From Bacteroidales bacterium (GTDB taxonomy: Bacteria; Bacteroidota; Bacteroidia; Bacteroidales; Salinivirgaceae), in the NCBI GenBank assembly GCA_012519055.1, contig JAAYQU010000036.1, positions 1-37,356 of the forward strand: a stretch of 37,356 nucleotides of DNA, in the 5' to 3' direction. Under the pieces are notes generated by a model. That model had not been told where the DNA came from. It saw only the letters and a program-made list of their open reading frames with translations, and did not search any database. Shown piece by piece: positions 1 through 10,024 of this stretch (position 1 is the stretch's first letter; every line of letters starts with the position of its first letter). The position numbers were made by a program, and so were the translations under genes.

Positions 1-1455
1 TCCTTTGTTTAGCTCGCTATCAACTTCAATTTTAATTGACATTTTGTCAAGAACTAATTTAACATAACTAAGTCCTAAGCCAAAACCCTTTACGTTATGA
101 GTGTTTCCAGTATGAGCACGATAAAACTTATCGAATATTTTTCGCACTGTATCTTTACTCATACCAATACCGTTATCGGTTATAGAAATGTAAACTAAGG
201 AGTGGTTAACAGAAACATTAACTTCAATTAAAGGCGTTTTATTATTGTATTTCAATGAGTTGTCTAATAGATTGTAAATAGAATTTACAAAGTGATCGAC
301 ATCAATTTTACATAACACAGGCTCATCAGTAATATTTAGTTCAAAACTGCCGTCAAGCTCTTTTACTCTGAGAGAAAAGCTATTACCGATGTTTTTTATA
401 AGTGGAACAATATCAATAATTTCTGACTTTAAAATAACCTCTTCACGCTCTAACAGAGCTATTTGCAATATCTGTTCAATATGGCGATGCATTCTTGAAG
501 TCTCCTGCCTAATTATGCCGGAAAACGCGTTCTCCGGCACGTTGTTAGACGTCATAATATTGCTTAACGCATCGGTAGCCAAATTAATTGTGGCTATTGG
601 AGTTTTAAACTCATGCGTCATATTGTTTATAAAATCGTTTTTGATATCAGAAATCTTCTTTTGTCTATATATCAGCGTAACAGTGCGATAAAATGCAAAA
701 ATAATAAACACCAAAAACGCAATACTCAATATCAGCAGCCATTTGAGCGATTGTAATATGAATTTATTCCTATCAGGAAATTTAACAATTAATAGGGGAG
801 ATTGACCAATAACAGAGCTAGGATACAACTCTGTTTGATACTGTTCCAGTTTTGTGTTGTCAAAAAAACCAGGGGTGGAAAATACAGTCTGCTGGTTAAC
901 AGGGTCATATACTGCGTATTCTAAAGCAAAGTTTAAATTACTTATTGTCTGCTCATAAGCTATTATGCCCGATAAATCGCCAAGTATCAATCTTTCTGAC
1001 AATGGTATTTTTTGCATTCTATACTCGAATTGAAGCCACTCCGAGATATTTCGCATTTTATTCTTCTGCTCGGACAGTAAAAACTCAAATTCACTAATTG
1101 TCGCCTCTAATCCCAAAGCATCTTTACGACTTTCATAATCTGTTAGTTCATTTTCCTTTAGCTCATACTGTTTTTTTATTCTTTTCAGGCTGTCAATCAA
1201 CCTGTTAAGAGAGTCAATACCCGGTTGCATAACAGAGTATGATTGCCTTATACTCATAGTTGCAGAGAAAGTCATTAAAGACTCTTGTCTCTCAAAACGA
1301 GCTGATACCCTCGACAGCATGGAATAAACAACCGTATCGAATTGCTTGCGATTTTCATTTATGGCATTACGAATCCACAATATTTGGATTATAACAAAGC
1401 CAATCATTGCAATAGCAAGAAAAATAATTGTAGATCGAATAAGTTTTGTTTGCAT
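1..1455 (-). CDS. Sensor histidine kinase, partial (C-terminus off the left edge)
   Basis: Membrane-bound two-component sensor kinase. The frame opens with ATG at 1455 and is uninterrupted to base 1 (485 codons), so the extreme C-terminus is missing. Visible: an N-terminal membrane segment (residues about 8-27, ending IQILWIRN), a long extracytoplasmic sensor region of about 200 residues with no domain I recognise, a second membrane segment (about residues 230-255), the H-box NNMTHEFKTP at about residues 274-283 with the phosphoacceptor His, the N-box NLLDNSLKYN, DNGIGM and the G-box GFGLGLSYV. This is the HisKA plus HATPase_c arrangement. A response regulator is expected beyond the left edge, downstream of this gene (inference). 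The ligand cannot be told from the sequence. Confidence 0.93.
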   Translation of the reverse strand, partial: MQTKLIRSTIIFLAIAMIGFVIIQILWIRNAINENRKQFDTVVYSMLSRVSARFERQESLMTFSATMSIRQSYSVMQPGIDSLNRLIDSLKRIKKQYELKENELTDYESRKDALGLEATISEFEFLLSEQKNKMRNISEWLQFEYRMQKIPLSERLILGDLSGIIAYEQTISNLNFALEYAVYDPVNQQTVFSTPGFFDNTKLEQYQTELYPSSVIGQSPLLIVKFPDRNKFILQSLKWLLILSIAFLVFIIFAFYRTVTLIYRQKKISDIKNDFINNMTHEFKTPIATINLATDALSNIMTSNNVPENAFSGIIRQETSRMHRHIEQILQIALLEREEVILKSEIIDIVPLIKNIGNSFSLRVKELDGSFELNITDEPVLCKIDVDHFVNSIYNLLDNSLKYNNKTPLIEVNVSVNHSLVYISITDNGIGMSKDTVRKIFDKFYRAHTGNTHNVKGFGLGLSYVKLVLDKMSIKIEVDSELNKG

Positions 1456-1854
1456 TATATAAATCAATCTAATCAGTACAAAAATAGTGTTATTTGCACG
1501 TATTGCAGAAAATTTAAGTAAATTTTAACATACTCAATTGAATTTCAATTATATCAATTTAAAATGTTATGTTACGTAAATTACAGTTTTATATTTACGA
1601 ATGTTGTATGTTTTTTTTGCATTATAGACTTACAAACAGTCATATATATTGACGGACAAACAAGTGGGCTTTGTGTTTGGTTTTTACCGGCAGTAATATG
1701 TTTAATTTAATTCAAATAAATTTTGTGATAAAATTATTTAAGGTGGCAAATCAATCATGATAAGGGAGAAGTATTAAAAATAAAACAGTATTTAAATTGT
1801 TTTTAACTTTCTATTTGTTAATTTTAGCCCTGCAAATCATAAAAAAACAAATAT
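1456..1854. other. Divergent intergenic region between the histidine kinase and adenylate kinase genes
   Basis: About 400 bases with no convincing reading frame. It must hold the promoters of both divergent genes. Apart from the kinase -7 element no clear signal was found; a CTATTTG at about 1814 is a poor match for an adk promoter. No Shine-Dalgarno sequence precedes the ATG at 1855. Confidence 0.5.
1479..1486 (-). promoter_or_regulatory. Candidate -7 promoter element of the histidine kinase gene
   Basis: On the minus strand this reads TATTTTTG, which fits the Bacteroidota -7 consensus TAnnTTTG, 23 bases before the ATG at 1455. The -33 element is weak (a TTTTC about 21 bases upstream). Read by eye, not scored. 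Confidence 0.35.
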
Positions 1855-3024
1855 ATGTTAAATATAGCATTGTACGGTCCACCTGGAGCGGGTAAAGGGA
1901 CCCAAAGTCAGTGGCTTGTAAAAAAATATAACCTTACTTATATTTCAACAGGTGAAATACTTAGGGAAGAGATTGCAGCCAGCACTAAGTTGGGTTTATT
2001 AGCTAAAGATATAATTGAAAAAGGAGGATTAGTTTCTGATGAGATTATAGTTCAAATTATCGAAAGCAAAATCCAAAAAAATCCAAATGCAAATGGATTT
2101 CTGTTTGATGGTTTCCCCAGAACCACAGTACAGTGCTACATATTAGAGGGTTTGCTGATTAAATTAAACACTTCTCTAACATGTATGTTAAGCTTAGAAG
2201 TACCTGAGGAAGAAGTTTTTAGACGACTTAAAGAGCGAGCAAAAACTGCAAATAGAAAAGATGACACCGAAGAGGTTATTAAAGTGCGTTTAAAAGAATA
2301 TTACGAAAAAACAGTACCTGTAGCAAAATATTATCAGGATAAGAATATATATTATGCAGTTGATGGAATGGGAGAGATCGAAGAAATTCAAGAACGTTTA
2401 GTTAAAGCCATAGAAAAGTCTCTCGAAAATCGCTGGATGAATATTGTTTTGCTTGGATATCCTGGTAGTGGTAAAGGAACTCAGGCTAAAAAGATGGCTG
2501 AAAAGTATAATCTTGTCTATATTTCAACAGGCAAAATGCTACGCGAAGAGATAAAAAAAGGAACCGAAATGGGAAAACTAGCTAAGCCATACGTGGACAA
2601 AGGTACAATTGCACCAGATGAATTTGCAATAAAGCTGATACAGGAAAAAATGAAATCTAATCAAAATACTAAAGGATTTATTTTCAAGGGATTTCCTCGC
2701 ACAATTGTTCAAGCATATATCATTGATGGAATGTTAAGTCGCCTAGAAAGTGGTATTACAGCAGCAATTGAGATAAAAGTACCGCCATTAGTGGCAATTA
2801 AGCGTTTAGCTCTACGTAGTAAAACTGATAAAAGTCGTTTATACGATATGAGTACCGAGCTAATTGTTGAGAGACTCGAAGAGTACAAAAACAAAACAAA
2901 ATTAGCTCGAGATTACTATGAAAAAAAGGGGTTATTGCGAGTTGTTGATGGCGAAGGTTCAGTCGATGAAGTTTTTGAACGTATATGTATCGAATTAGAT
3001 AAAGCTCAACGTTTAGTTTTTTAG
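1855..3024 (+). CDS. adk: Tandem (two-unit) adenylate kinase-like protein
   Basis: Adenylate kinase interconverts ATP + AMP and 2 ADP in the cytoplasm. This 389-residue protein is about twice the usual Bacteroidota length of about 190 because it carries two complete adenylate-kinase units in one frame. Unit 1 (residues 1-194): P-loop GPPGAGKGT at 8-16, ISTGEILREE, DGFPRT at 85-90, short-LID motif RAKTANRKDD at 128-137 and R145; all key residues are present. Unit 2 (195-389): P-loop GYPGSGKGT at 201-209, ISTGKMLREE, but KGFPRT at 278-283 (the conserved Asp is Lys) and an altered LID motif ending SRLYDMS in place of RxDD. Unit 2 starts at an internal Met (residue 195) and looks like a duplication of unit 1. 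Unit 1 probably carries the activity; unit 2 may be regulatory, inactive or changed in specificity. Whether the genome has another, ordinary adk cannot be seen here, so the symbol is provisional. Confidence 0.88.
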   Translation: MLNIALYGPPGAGKGTQSQWLVKKYNLTYISTGEILREEIAASTKLGLLAKDIIEKGGLVSDEIIVQIIESKIQKNPNANGFLFDGFPRTTVQCYILEGLLIKLNTSLTCMLSLEVPEEEVFRRLKERAKTANRKDDTEEVIKVRLKEYYEKTVPVAKYYQDKNIYYAVDGMGEIEEIQERLVKAIEKSLENRWMNIVLLGYPGSGKGTQAKKMAEKYNLVYISTGKMLREEIKKGTEMGKLAKPYVDKGTIAPDEFAIKLIQEKMKSNQNTKGFIFKGFPRTIVQAYIIDGMLSRLESGITAAIEIKVPPLVAIKRLALRSKTDKSRLYDMSTELIVERLEEYKNKTKLARDYYEKKGLLRVVDGEGSVDEVFERICIELDKAQRLVF

Positions 3025-3108
3025 CTAAATTATAAGCTTATAATATTTGTTTTATTTTAGCTGTTCAAAATTCCTATAATTTATATTATGTTAAATTGAC
3101 GTTTTGTA

Positions 3109-3148
3109 AATAAACGAAATAACTGTATTGATGATTATTTCGTTTATT
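3109..3148. terminator. Bidirectional hairpin terminator between convergent genes
   Basis: A perfect 14-base inverted repeat, aataaacgaaataa (3109-3122) and ttatttcgtttatt (3135-3148), with a 12-base loop. It lies between the ends of the adenylate kinase gene (+) and the TPR gene (-). The stem is AT-rich and there is no long U-tract, so termination strength is uncertain. Confidence 0.6.
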
Positions 3149-3186
3149 AGAATTAATTATGTATTAAAAAAATTGATACTTCTATC

Positions 3187-4380
3187 CTATTGTTGTTCAG
3201 CAGCTTCAATTTTTGCATTAATAGCATCAAGTTTTTCAGCAAAACCTTCTTTTGCCCTATATCTAAAATAAATTAACTTTAATTGTTTCATTGTAACGAT
3301 ATCTGTAGGATCTAATTCTAGGGCTTTTTCAAAATATTCTGCTGCTTTTTTAAATTCTACAAAAGCTAATTCAGTTAATTCATCGATTTTTGCAAAATTA
3401 TCTGGCGGTAAATCATTAGCTTCGTTAAACAAATCAGCACCTTTATTAAACTGCAAAACACCTAAATTAAACACAGCATCAAAGTAAACTGGGTCAATTT
3501 CCAATGCTTTTTGATAAGCTTCAAAACTTTCATCATATCGGCCAGTTTGGTCAAAGAAAGTTCCTTTTGCAAAATAATACACTTTATTATCTGGCTCAGC
3601 TTCAATAGCTTTATCCAAATACTCTAATGCTTCATCATATTGTTGAGCTTTACTATAATGGTCGATCAAAATAAGCATAAGGATTTGATTATCAGCCAAT
3701 TTAGAGATTCCATCTTTCAATGTTGTTACATAATTTGCAGTATCTTTCGCATTTAAATATAAATCAGCAACTTTACGAATACAGTTGACAGGTTCATAGT
3801 TGTTTTCAGCTGATAGCTTATAATACTCTTGTGCCTTTTTTAAATTTCCAGCCCTTTCGTGAGATAAAGCTATATTATAATAGACAGCCTCTTCATTTTT
3901 GTTAATATCAGGATGATTGCCAATTTTTGCAGAAAGTTCGAAATATTCAGCTGCTTTTGAGAAATCTTCAGCTTCAAAATATTTAATCCCTTCATTAAAA
4001 GACTGAGATAAAGCAATTTTAAGATTCTGTAGTGCATTTCCAGCATAACGAGCCCTTTTGTCTTTAAATTTGATAGAATTTTCATAACTCAATGCTGCTT
4101 CTTTCAATGGAAATGGGTGTATTTCCTTGTGTTCGGGATTTGTGGACTGAAAAATATTTTGAAGAATTAATCCACGGTAATACCACGCTTTTTCATTCTC
4201 CTTAGTTTCGACATGTTCCACAGCTTCATCAATAGCCTTTAAGGCTCTTTCATATTGTGTTTGTCCAGGCTTAATACCTAAGTTATAGGCAGTTATAACA
4301 TTGCGATTTTGTGCGTTCACAAATGTAACAACCCCTGCAAACAGACCAATTAAAACAAGTTTCTTCATTGTAATATTCAT
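3187..4380 (-). CDS. Secreted or periplasmic TPR-repeat protein
   Basis: Predicted exported protein of about 397 residues built of tetratricopeptide repeats, which mediate protein-protein contacts. The N-terminus (MNITMKKLVLIGLF then a hydrophobic run ending NAQ) is a signal peptide with likely cleavage after VNA. Several TPR units are legible, the clearest being YDEALEYLDKAIEAEPDN followed by YDESFEAYQKALEIDP and AAEYFEKALELDPTD. The start was placed at the ATG at 4380; a frame-consistent TTG lies 12 bases upstream and another ATG at 4368, and the signal peptide fits any of them. It follows gyrA on the same strand with a 77-base gap, so co-transcription is likely. From memory this gyrA-TPR adjacency recurs in Bacteroidales. 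Specific function unknown. Confidence 0.85.
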   Translation of the reverse strand: MNITMKKLVLIGLFAGVVTFVNAQNRNVITAYNLGIKPGQTQYERALKAIDEAVEHVETKENEKAWYYRGLILQNIFQSTNPEHKEIHPFPLKEAALSYENSIKFKDKRARYAGNALQNLKIALSQSFNEGIKYFEAEDFSKAAEYFELSAKIGNHPDINKNEEAVYYNIALSHERAGNLKKAQEYYKLSAENNYEPVNCIRKVADLYLNAKDTANYVTTLKDGISKLADNQILMLILIDHYSKAQQYDEALEYLDKAIEAEPDNKVYYFAKGTFFDQTGRYDESFEAYQKALEIDPVYFDAVFNLGVLQFNKGADLFNEANDLPPDNFAKIDELTELAFVEFKKAAEYFEKALELDPTDIVTMKQLKLIYFRYRAKEGFAEKLDAINAKIEAAEQQ

Positions 4381-4457
4381 TTTTAGATTCAACGGTTATT
4401 ATTTTGATTTATTATTCAATGTATTAGTTTTCATTATCAATATTGTAGCTGTCAACA

Positions 4458-6968
4458 TCATTCATTATCAACATCATCGTCGCCACTATTTATCTCATAA
4501 TATTCATTCTCGTTAATTTCGTCATCTTCGTCTGTTGTATCAACGTATGTTACAGCAGCAATTTGGTCATCATCTTTCAAATTAATTAATATAACTCCCT
4601 GTGCTGCTCTACCTATTTGTCTGATTGAATCTACAGCAATCCTGATTGTTAGACCTTTACGAGTAATTATCATCAAATCATCGGTATCAACAACACCTTT
4701 AAGTGCTATCATTTTACCGGTTTTTTCGGTTACATTAAGAGTTTTAACTCCTTTTCCACCCCGTTTAGTTATTCTGTAATCAGCAATGGATGAACGTTTA
4801 CCATAACCGTTTTCAGAAACCACCAAAATATCTTCTGACTCGTTTTCAACAGCAATCATACCAACAACAAAATCTCCTTTTGATAGTGTGATTCCCTTAA
4901 CGCCTATAGAGTTTCTTCCTACAGCACGTACATCATTTTCGTTAAATCTTATAGCTTTGCCTGAGTGAACACCCATAATAATTTCGCTATTTCCGTTAGT
5001 TAGCTTAACGTCAATAAGTTTGTCTGTGTCTCGTATAGATATGGCAATTATACCGTTTTGTCGAGGTCTGCTATACTCTTCTAAAAGAGTTTTCTTAATA
5101 ATCCCCTCACGGGTAGCCATTATCAAATAATGAGAATTGATAAACTCTTCATCTTTCAAATCTTTAATGTTGATATAGGAACGAACAGAATCGTCTTGTT
5201 CTATATTTAAAACGTTTTGTATGGCTCGTCCTTTACTGGTTCTGGTCCCTTCTGGTATATCATAAACTTTTAGCCAGAAGCATTTTCCTTTTTCGGTAAA
5301 AAGTAGCAGAGTATTGTGCATTGAGGCCACGTAAATATGCTCAATAAAGTCTTCATCACGTGTTGTACTTCCTTTTGCACCAACTCCTCCCCGACCTTGA
5401 CTTCTGTAGTCTGCTAATGGTGTTCGTTTTATGTAACCAAGATTAGATATGGTAATAACCATATCCTCATCAGCATAAAAGTCTTCAGGATTGAACTCTT
5501 CTGCATTTAGAACTATCTCGGTGCGTCTTTCATCACCATATTTATCTTTTATCTCTATCAATTCATTGGCTATTATCTCCATTCGCATTCCTTCATCAGC
5601 AAGTACGCGTTTGTAATAATCAATACGTTCTAATAGCTCATTATACTCACTTCTTAATTTATCTTGCTCTAGTCCAGTTAGTTGTCCTAAGCGCATTTCA
5701 ACAATTGCGTGAGATTGCTCTTGCGATAGAGAAAACCTCTCCATTAAACGCGTTCTAGCCTGATCACGATTATCAGATGATTTAATAATTTCAATTACCT
5801 CGTCAATGTTGTCCGAAGCAATTATCAGACCCTCTAAAATATGGGCTCTTTTTTCGGCTTGTTCAAGCTCATACTCTATTCTACGTATAGTAACATCGTG
5901 ACGATGTTCAATAAAGCACTTTATTAAATCTCTTAAGTTTAACTGTTGAGGTTTTCCATTAACTAAGGCAATGTTATTTGTACTAAATGTGCTTTGTAAA
6001 GATGTGTACTTATACAAATTGTTCAAAACAACATTCGCAATAGCATCACGCTTAATATCATACACAATCCGCATTCCATCCCTATCCGATTCATCATTTA
6101 CATTGCTAATACCTTCTATTTTCTTTTCAGCAATCAAATCGGCGGTTCTCATTATCATATCGGCTTTGTTTACCATGTATGGTATTTCGGTGACTACAAT
6201 TTTCTCATGTCCTTTTTCATCAGTCTCTATTATGGCTTTTCCTCGCATTACGATTCTGCCACGTCCTGTCTCTAAAGATTCTTTAACTCCACTATAACCG
6301 TAAATAATACCACCACCCGGGAAATCGGGTCCTTTAACATATTTACAAAGCTCTTCTACTGTTATATCTCTATTTTTAATGTATTCTAGGCAAGCATCTA
6401 TTACTTCGGAAAGGTTGTGCGGAGCCATGTTTGTAGCCATTCCAACGGCGATACCCGAAACACCATTAACTAAAAGATTAGGAATTTTGGAGGGCAGTAC
6501 AGTTGGTTCTTTCAGCGAGTCGTCAAAATTTAGCGTAAAATCGACAGTATTCTTGTCGATATCAGCTAACATCTCCTCAGTAATTTTGGTCATACGGGCT
6601 TCTGTATATCGCATTGCTGCTGGCGAATCGCCGTCAACAGAGCCGAAGTTCCCATGACCATCAACCATGGTATATCTCAATGACCAATCTTGTGCCATTC
6701 TAACCATAGCATTATATACAGATGAATCGCCATGTGGGTGATATTTACCAAGCACCTCTCCCACTATACGTGCCGATTTTTTATGGGGTTTTGTTGGACT
6801 TAACCCTAACTCATTCATTCCATAAAGTATCCGTCTGTGAACAGGTTTAAGTCCGTCTCTAACATCTGGCAATGCACGTGAAACAATTACCGACATCGAA
6901 TAATCGATATAGGAACTCTTCATCTCATCTTCGATGTTAATTCTAATAATATTTTCTCCTTCTGTCAT
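4458..6968 (-). CDS. gyrA: DNA gyrase subunit A
   Basis: Breakage-reunion subunit of DNA gyrase, the ATP-driven type IIA topoisomerase that introduces negative supercoils with GyrB. The 836-residue length is normal. The winged-helix region contains [15 protein letters not shown] (residues 74-88) and the active-site tyrosine is Y121 in MRYTEAR. The C-terminal beta-pinwheel carries a GyrA-box-like [11 protein letters not shown] and repeated blade motifs such as [14 protein letters not shown], supporting gyrase rather than topoisomerase IV (ParC). The tail is very acidic ([20 protein letters not shown]), as in many supercoiling gyrases. Residue N86 corresponds to E. coli D87 in the quinolone-resistance region; S82 corresponds to S83. 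The start ATG at 6968 gives the standard N-terminus. No gyrB lies nearby. The TPR gene follows on the same strand. Confidence 0.98.
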   Translation of the reverse strand: MTEGENIIRINIEDEMKSSYIDYSMSVIVSRALPDVRDGLKPVHRRILYGMNELGLSPTKPHKKSARIVGEVLGKYHPHGDSSVYNAMVRMAQDWSLRYTMVDGHGNFGSVDGDSPAAMRYTEARMTKITEEMLADIDKNTVDFTLNFDDSLKEPTVLPSKIPNLLVNGVSGIAVGMATNMAPHNLSEVIDACLEYIKNRDITVEELCKYVKGPDFPGGGIIYGYSGVKESLETGRGRIVMRGKAIIETDEKGHEKIVVTEIPYMVNKADMIMRTADLIAEKKIEGISNVNDESDRDGMRIVYDIKRDAIANVVLNNLYKYTSLQSTFSTNNIALVNGKPQQLNLRDLIKCFIEHRHDVTIRRIEYELEQAEKRAHILEGLIIASDNIDEVIEIIKSSDNRDQARTRLMERFSLSQEQSHAIVEMRLGQLTGLEQDKLRSEYNELLERIDYYKRVLADEGMRMEIIANELIEIKDKYGDERRTEIVLNAEEFNPEDFYADEDMVITISNLGYIKRTPLADYRSQGRGGVGAKGSTTRDEDFIEHIYVASMHNTLLLFTEKGKCFWLKVYDIPEGTRTSKGRAIQNVLNIEQDDSVRSYINIKDLKDEEFINSHYLIMATREGIIKKTLLEEYSRPRQNGIIAISIRDTDKLIDVKLTNGNSEIIMGVHSGKAIRFNENDVRAVGRNSIGVKGITLSKGDFVVGMIAVENESEDILVVSENGYGKRSSIADYRITKRGGKGVKTLNVTEKTGKMIALKGVVDTDDLMIITRKGLTIRIAVDSIRQIGRAAQGVILINLKDDDQIAAVTYVDTTDEDDEINENEYYEINSGDDDVDNE

Positions 6969-7420
6969 TTTAATTATTTAACAACTGTTTTTAAGAAGAC
7001 AAATTTACAAAAAATGCCGACATAATGTTGATAAACTCATGCAAACTTTATCAACATTTTATTGTTAATAAATTTACATTAAATGTTACATTTATCCAAG
7101 AATATCATGATAAATAAAGCAATAACAACTTTAAAGTTTGCGTTTTAGCATACTGAATATTAAGCACATAGCATCAATATCGATGTTTGAAAAAATAATA
7201 CAAAAACATAGTTCCAAATGGTATGATTTGAGTATTACCATAAAAAAGGCGATACTTAATAAAATAAAATCACATTTTTTTTGTTGAAAAGTTAATAATA
7301 TTTAATGCAATCTTAATTTGCCAGGATCTTAATATATATATTATCTTTACGCAGTTAATGAGCTGTACTTAATTGTGGAGATATTATTACATAGCGTCTC
7401 TGAAGAATAATAATAAACAT
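6969..7420. other. Divergent promoter region between gyrA and clpC
   Basis: About 450 AT-rich bases with no credible gene. On the minus strand a TAAATTTG (7000-7007) is a plausible gyrA -7 element without a good -33 partner. The clpC promoter candidate is listed separately. No recognisable heat-shock CIRCE or CtsR-type operator was found by eye. Confidence 0.5.
7317..7349 (+). promoter_or_regulatory. Candidate clpC promoter
   Basis: TTTG at 7317-7320 and TATCTTTA at 7342-7349, separated by 21 bases, approximate the Bacteroidota TTTG/TAnnTTTG promoter. The clpC ATG follows 72 bases after the -7 element. Confidence 0.4.
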
Positions 7421-9925
7421 ATGAATGCAAAATTTTCACAACAGATTAAAGACATTATTGCATATAGTCGCGAAGAAGCAATTCGCTTAGGTAACGAAAT
7501 TTTAGAAACCGACCATCTTTTTTTAGGGATGTTGCGTGAAGGTCGCGGAATGGCAATAGACACTCTTGTAAGTTTGGGTGTTGACCTTCTGTTTGTTCGC
7601 AAAAAAATTGAGTTTGAGCTTAAAGAGGAACAAATCCTTGACAAATCTAAACAAGACGATTTACCCTTTAAAAATAGTGCAGCAAGAGTACTTAGATTAG
7701 TTGCACTTGAAGCTCGTGCTTTAAATAGTAATACCATTGAATCAGAGCATCTTATGTTAGCGATAATGCGAGATGAAACCAGTCGTATTGTATCATTATT
7801 AGGTGATGAAAATGTTGATTATGATCTGTTAAAAGATAGAATTATCAACCAACCCTATAACAAAATGGACGATCCATACGATAGTACTGGTGATGACGAT
7901 GATTCAGATGAGCGAAGCGATCTCCCCTCCGGCTCTTCTAAATCAAATTCAGATACACCTGTACTAGATAACTTTGGAATTGATTTAACGAAAGCAGCCG
8001 AGGAAAACAGATTAGACCCTGTTGTTGGACGTGAGGTCGAGATTGAAAGGTTAGCTCAAATACTTAGCCGTAGAAAAAAAAACAATCCTGTTCTTATTGG
8101 CGAGCCCGGCGTGGGTAAATCAGCAATTGTTGAGGGAATGGCAATACGCATTGTAAAAAGGCAAGTGTCTCGGGTTCTTTTCAATAAACGAGTTATAACA
8201 CTCGATTTAGCGTCAATTGTAGCAGGAACCAAATATCGTGGACAATTTGAAGAGCGTATTAAGGCAATTCTAAATGAGTTGTCAAAAACTACAAACGTTA
8301 TTTTGTTTATTGATGAAATACACACTATCGTTGGCGCAGGTGGTGCTGCTGGCTCCCTTGATGCTGCAAATATGTTAAAACCAGCTCTCGCAAGAGGAGA
8401 AATTCAATGTATTGGAGCTACAACACTTGATGAATACCGTCAGCATATAGAGAAAGATGGTGCATTGGAAAGACGATTTCAAAAAGTAATGGTAGAACCC
8501 ACCAGTCCCGAAGAGACACTACACATACTTAACCAAATAAAGCCCAAATACGAAGACCACCATAACGTAATCTATACTGATAAAGCTTTAGAGGCATGTG
8601 TTAAACTCTCTTTAAGATATATTTCTGACCGACATCTGCCTGATAAAGCTATTGACGCATTAGATGAGGCAGGTTCAAGAATACATATTTCTAATATCAA
8701 TGTTCCTGAAAATATAATTAAACTTGAGAGTGAGATAGAACGTACTAAAGAGCTTAAAATAAAAGCTGTACATGACCAAGACTTTGAAAAAGCAGCTAAT
8801 TTTCGAGACGAGGAACGAAAGTTTATTGATGCACTTGAAAAGGCAAAACTTCAGTGGGAAAAGGATTTAACGCAACAGCGTGAAGTAGTTGATGAAGACG
8901 ATATAGCCGAAGTTATCGCAATGATGACCGGTGTCCCGGTACGTAGGATTGCTCAAGCAGAGAGTCAAAGGCTTTTAAATATGGCAGAAGAGCTAGAAGG
9001 TAGCGTCATTGGACAATCAGAAGCCATTGAGAAAATTGTAAAATCGATCCAACGAAACAGAGCCGGATTGAAAGATCCAAATAAACCGATAGGTACATTT
9101 GTGTTTTTAGGACCAACAGGCGTTGGTAAAACACAGTTGGCTAAAGTATTAGCAGAGTACCTTTTCGATTCGTCAGATGCCCTTATACGCGTTGATATGA
9201 GCGAATATATGGAGAAATTCGCCGTCTCTAGACTTGTAGGAGCACCTCCGGGGTATGTTGGCTATGAAGAAGGCGGTCAGCTAACGGAAAAAGTAAGACG
9301 TAAACCATATAGCGTTGTTCTACTCGATGAAATAGAGAAAGCACACCCCGATGTCTTTCACATTCTGCTTCAAGTACTTGACGAAGGACGCTTGACAGAC
9401 AGTTTTGGTCGTAGAGTTGATTTTAGAAACACATTAATTATTATGACATCGAATATTGGGAGCCGTCAGTTGAAAGATTTTGGCGATGGGATTGGCTTTG
9501 CCACATCAGCCAGAGAGCAAGGTGCTGCCGATCATGCAAAAGGTGTTATAGAAAAAGCCCTAAAAAGAGCATTCGCTCCTGAGTTTCTAAACCGTATTGA
9601 TGATATTATTATATTCAATCCGTTGAGTAAAGATGATATATTTAAAATCATTGATATTGAGTTAAGAGGCTTATATAAAAGAGTTTCTGAAATGGGATAT
9701 AAAATAGAGATGACAGATGAAGCAAAAGATTTTATTGCTGAAAAAGGATTTGATCCCAATTTTGGTGCTCGACCACTAAAAAGAGCTCTTCAGAAATATC
9801 TTGAAGACGAAATGGCAGAAGCAATTTTAAAAACTCAAGTTTCTGAAGGAGACACAATATTCGTGGAATACAACAAAGACAAAGAGCCTGATAAAGTGAT
9901 AGTTACAGTAAAAAAGGCTATTTAA
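7421..9925 (+). CDS. clpC: ATP-dependent Clp protease ATP-binding subunit ClpC
   Basis: Hsp100 AAA+ unfoldase that feeds substrates to the ClpP peptidase in the cytoplasm. The protein has 834 residues from the ATG at 7421; the frame is open to a TTG 48 bases upstream, but the family N-terminus begins at MNAKFSQQIKDIIAYS. Order of parts: double Clp-N repeat (about 1-145), an acidic Ser/Asp-rich linker (about 150-180), AAA1 with Walker A GEPGVGKS (about 227) and Walker B VILFIDEIHT, a UVR motif in the middle domain (DQDFEKAANFRDEER, about residue 455), AAA2 with GPTGVGKT (about 563) and LLDEIEKAHPDV, and the IGF tripeptide (about 690) that docks ClpP. The UVR motif and IGF loop separate it from ClpB. 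No clpP, mcsA/B or ctsR is adjacent. The following nucleotidyltransferase gene is on the same strand after 99 bases. Confidence 0.97.
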   Translation: MNAKFSQQIKDIIAYSREEAIRLGNEILETDHLFLGMLREGRGMAIDTLVSLGVDLLFVRKKIEFELKEEQILDKSKQDDLPFKNSAARVLRLVALEARALNSNTIESEHLMLAIMRDETSRIVSLLGDENVDYDLLKDRIINQPYNKMDDPYDSTGDDDDSDERSDLPSGSSKSNSDTPVLDNFGIDLTKAAEENRLDPVVGREVEIERLAQILSRRKKNNPVLIGEPGVGKSAIVEGMAIRIVKRQVSRVLFNKRVITLDLASIVAGTKYRGQFEERIKAILNELSKTTNVILFIDEIHTIVGAGGAAGSLDAANMLKPALARGEIQCIGATTLDEYRQHIEKDGALERRFQKVMVEPTSPEETLHILNQIKPKYEDHHNVIYTDKALEACVKLSLRYISDRHLPDKAIDALDEAGSRIHISNINVPENIIKLESEIERTKELKIKAVHDQDFEKAANFRDEERKFIDALEKAKLQWEKDLTQQREVVDEDDIAEVIAMMTGVPVRRIAQAESQRLLNMAEELEGSVIGQSEAIEKIVKSIQRNRAGLKDPNKPIGTFVFLGPTGVGKTQLAKVLAEYLFDSSDALIRVDMSEYMEKFAVSRLVGAPPGYVGYEEGGQLTEKVRRKPYSVVLLDEIEKAHPDVFHILLQVLDEGRLTDSFGRRVDFRNTLIIMTSNIGSRQLKDFGDGIGFATSAREQGAADHAKGVIEKALKRAFAPEFLNRIDDIIIFNPLSKDDIFKIIDIELRGLYKRVSEMGYKIEMTDEAKDFIAEKGFDPNFGARPLKRALQKYLEDEMAEAILKTQVSEGDTIFVEYNKDKEPDKVIVTVKKAI

Positions 9926-10024
9926 GTAAATCTTTTAATCTAATATTTGCATATCTACGGTTAATCCGCTATGAATTAGCGTAGTATATACAGTTATATA
10001 AAGTGTAACTTTAACAATTAAAAA

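Noticed and set aside
389-691. 100-codon plus-strand frame within the histidine kinase gene
   Set aside because: Antisense to the H-box region of a clearly recognisable kinase.
4301-4516. 71-codon plus-strand frame across the gyrA-TPR junction
   Set aside because: Antisense to the TPR signal peptide and the gyrA end; explained as a shadow of the real genes.
5971-6657. Long plus-strand frames inside gyrA
   Set aside because: Antisense shadows; gyrA itself is unmistakable.
7373-7420. N-terminal extension of ClpC from the TTG at 7373
   Set aside because: The 16 extra residues are not family-like; the ATG at 7421 gives the standard N-terminus.
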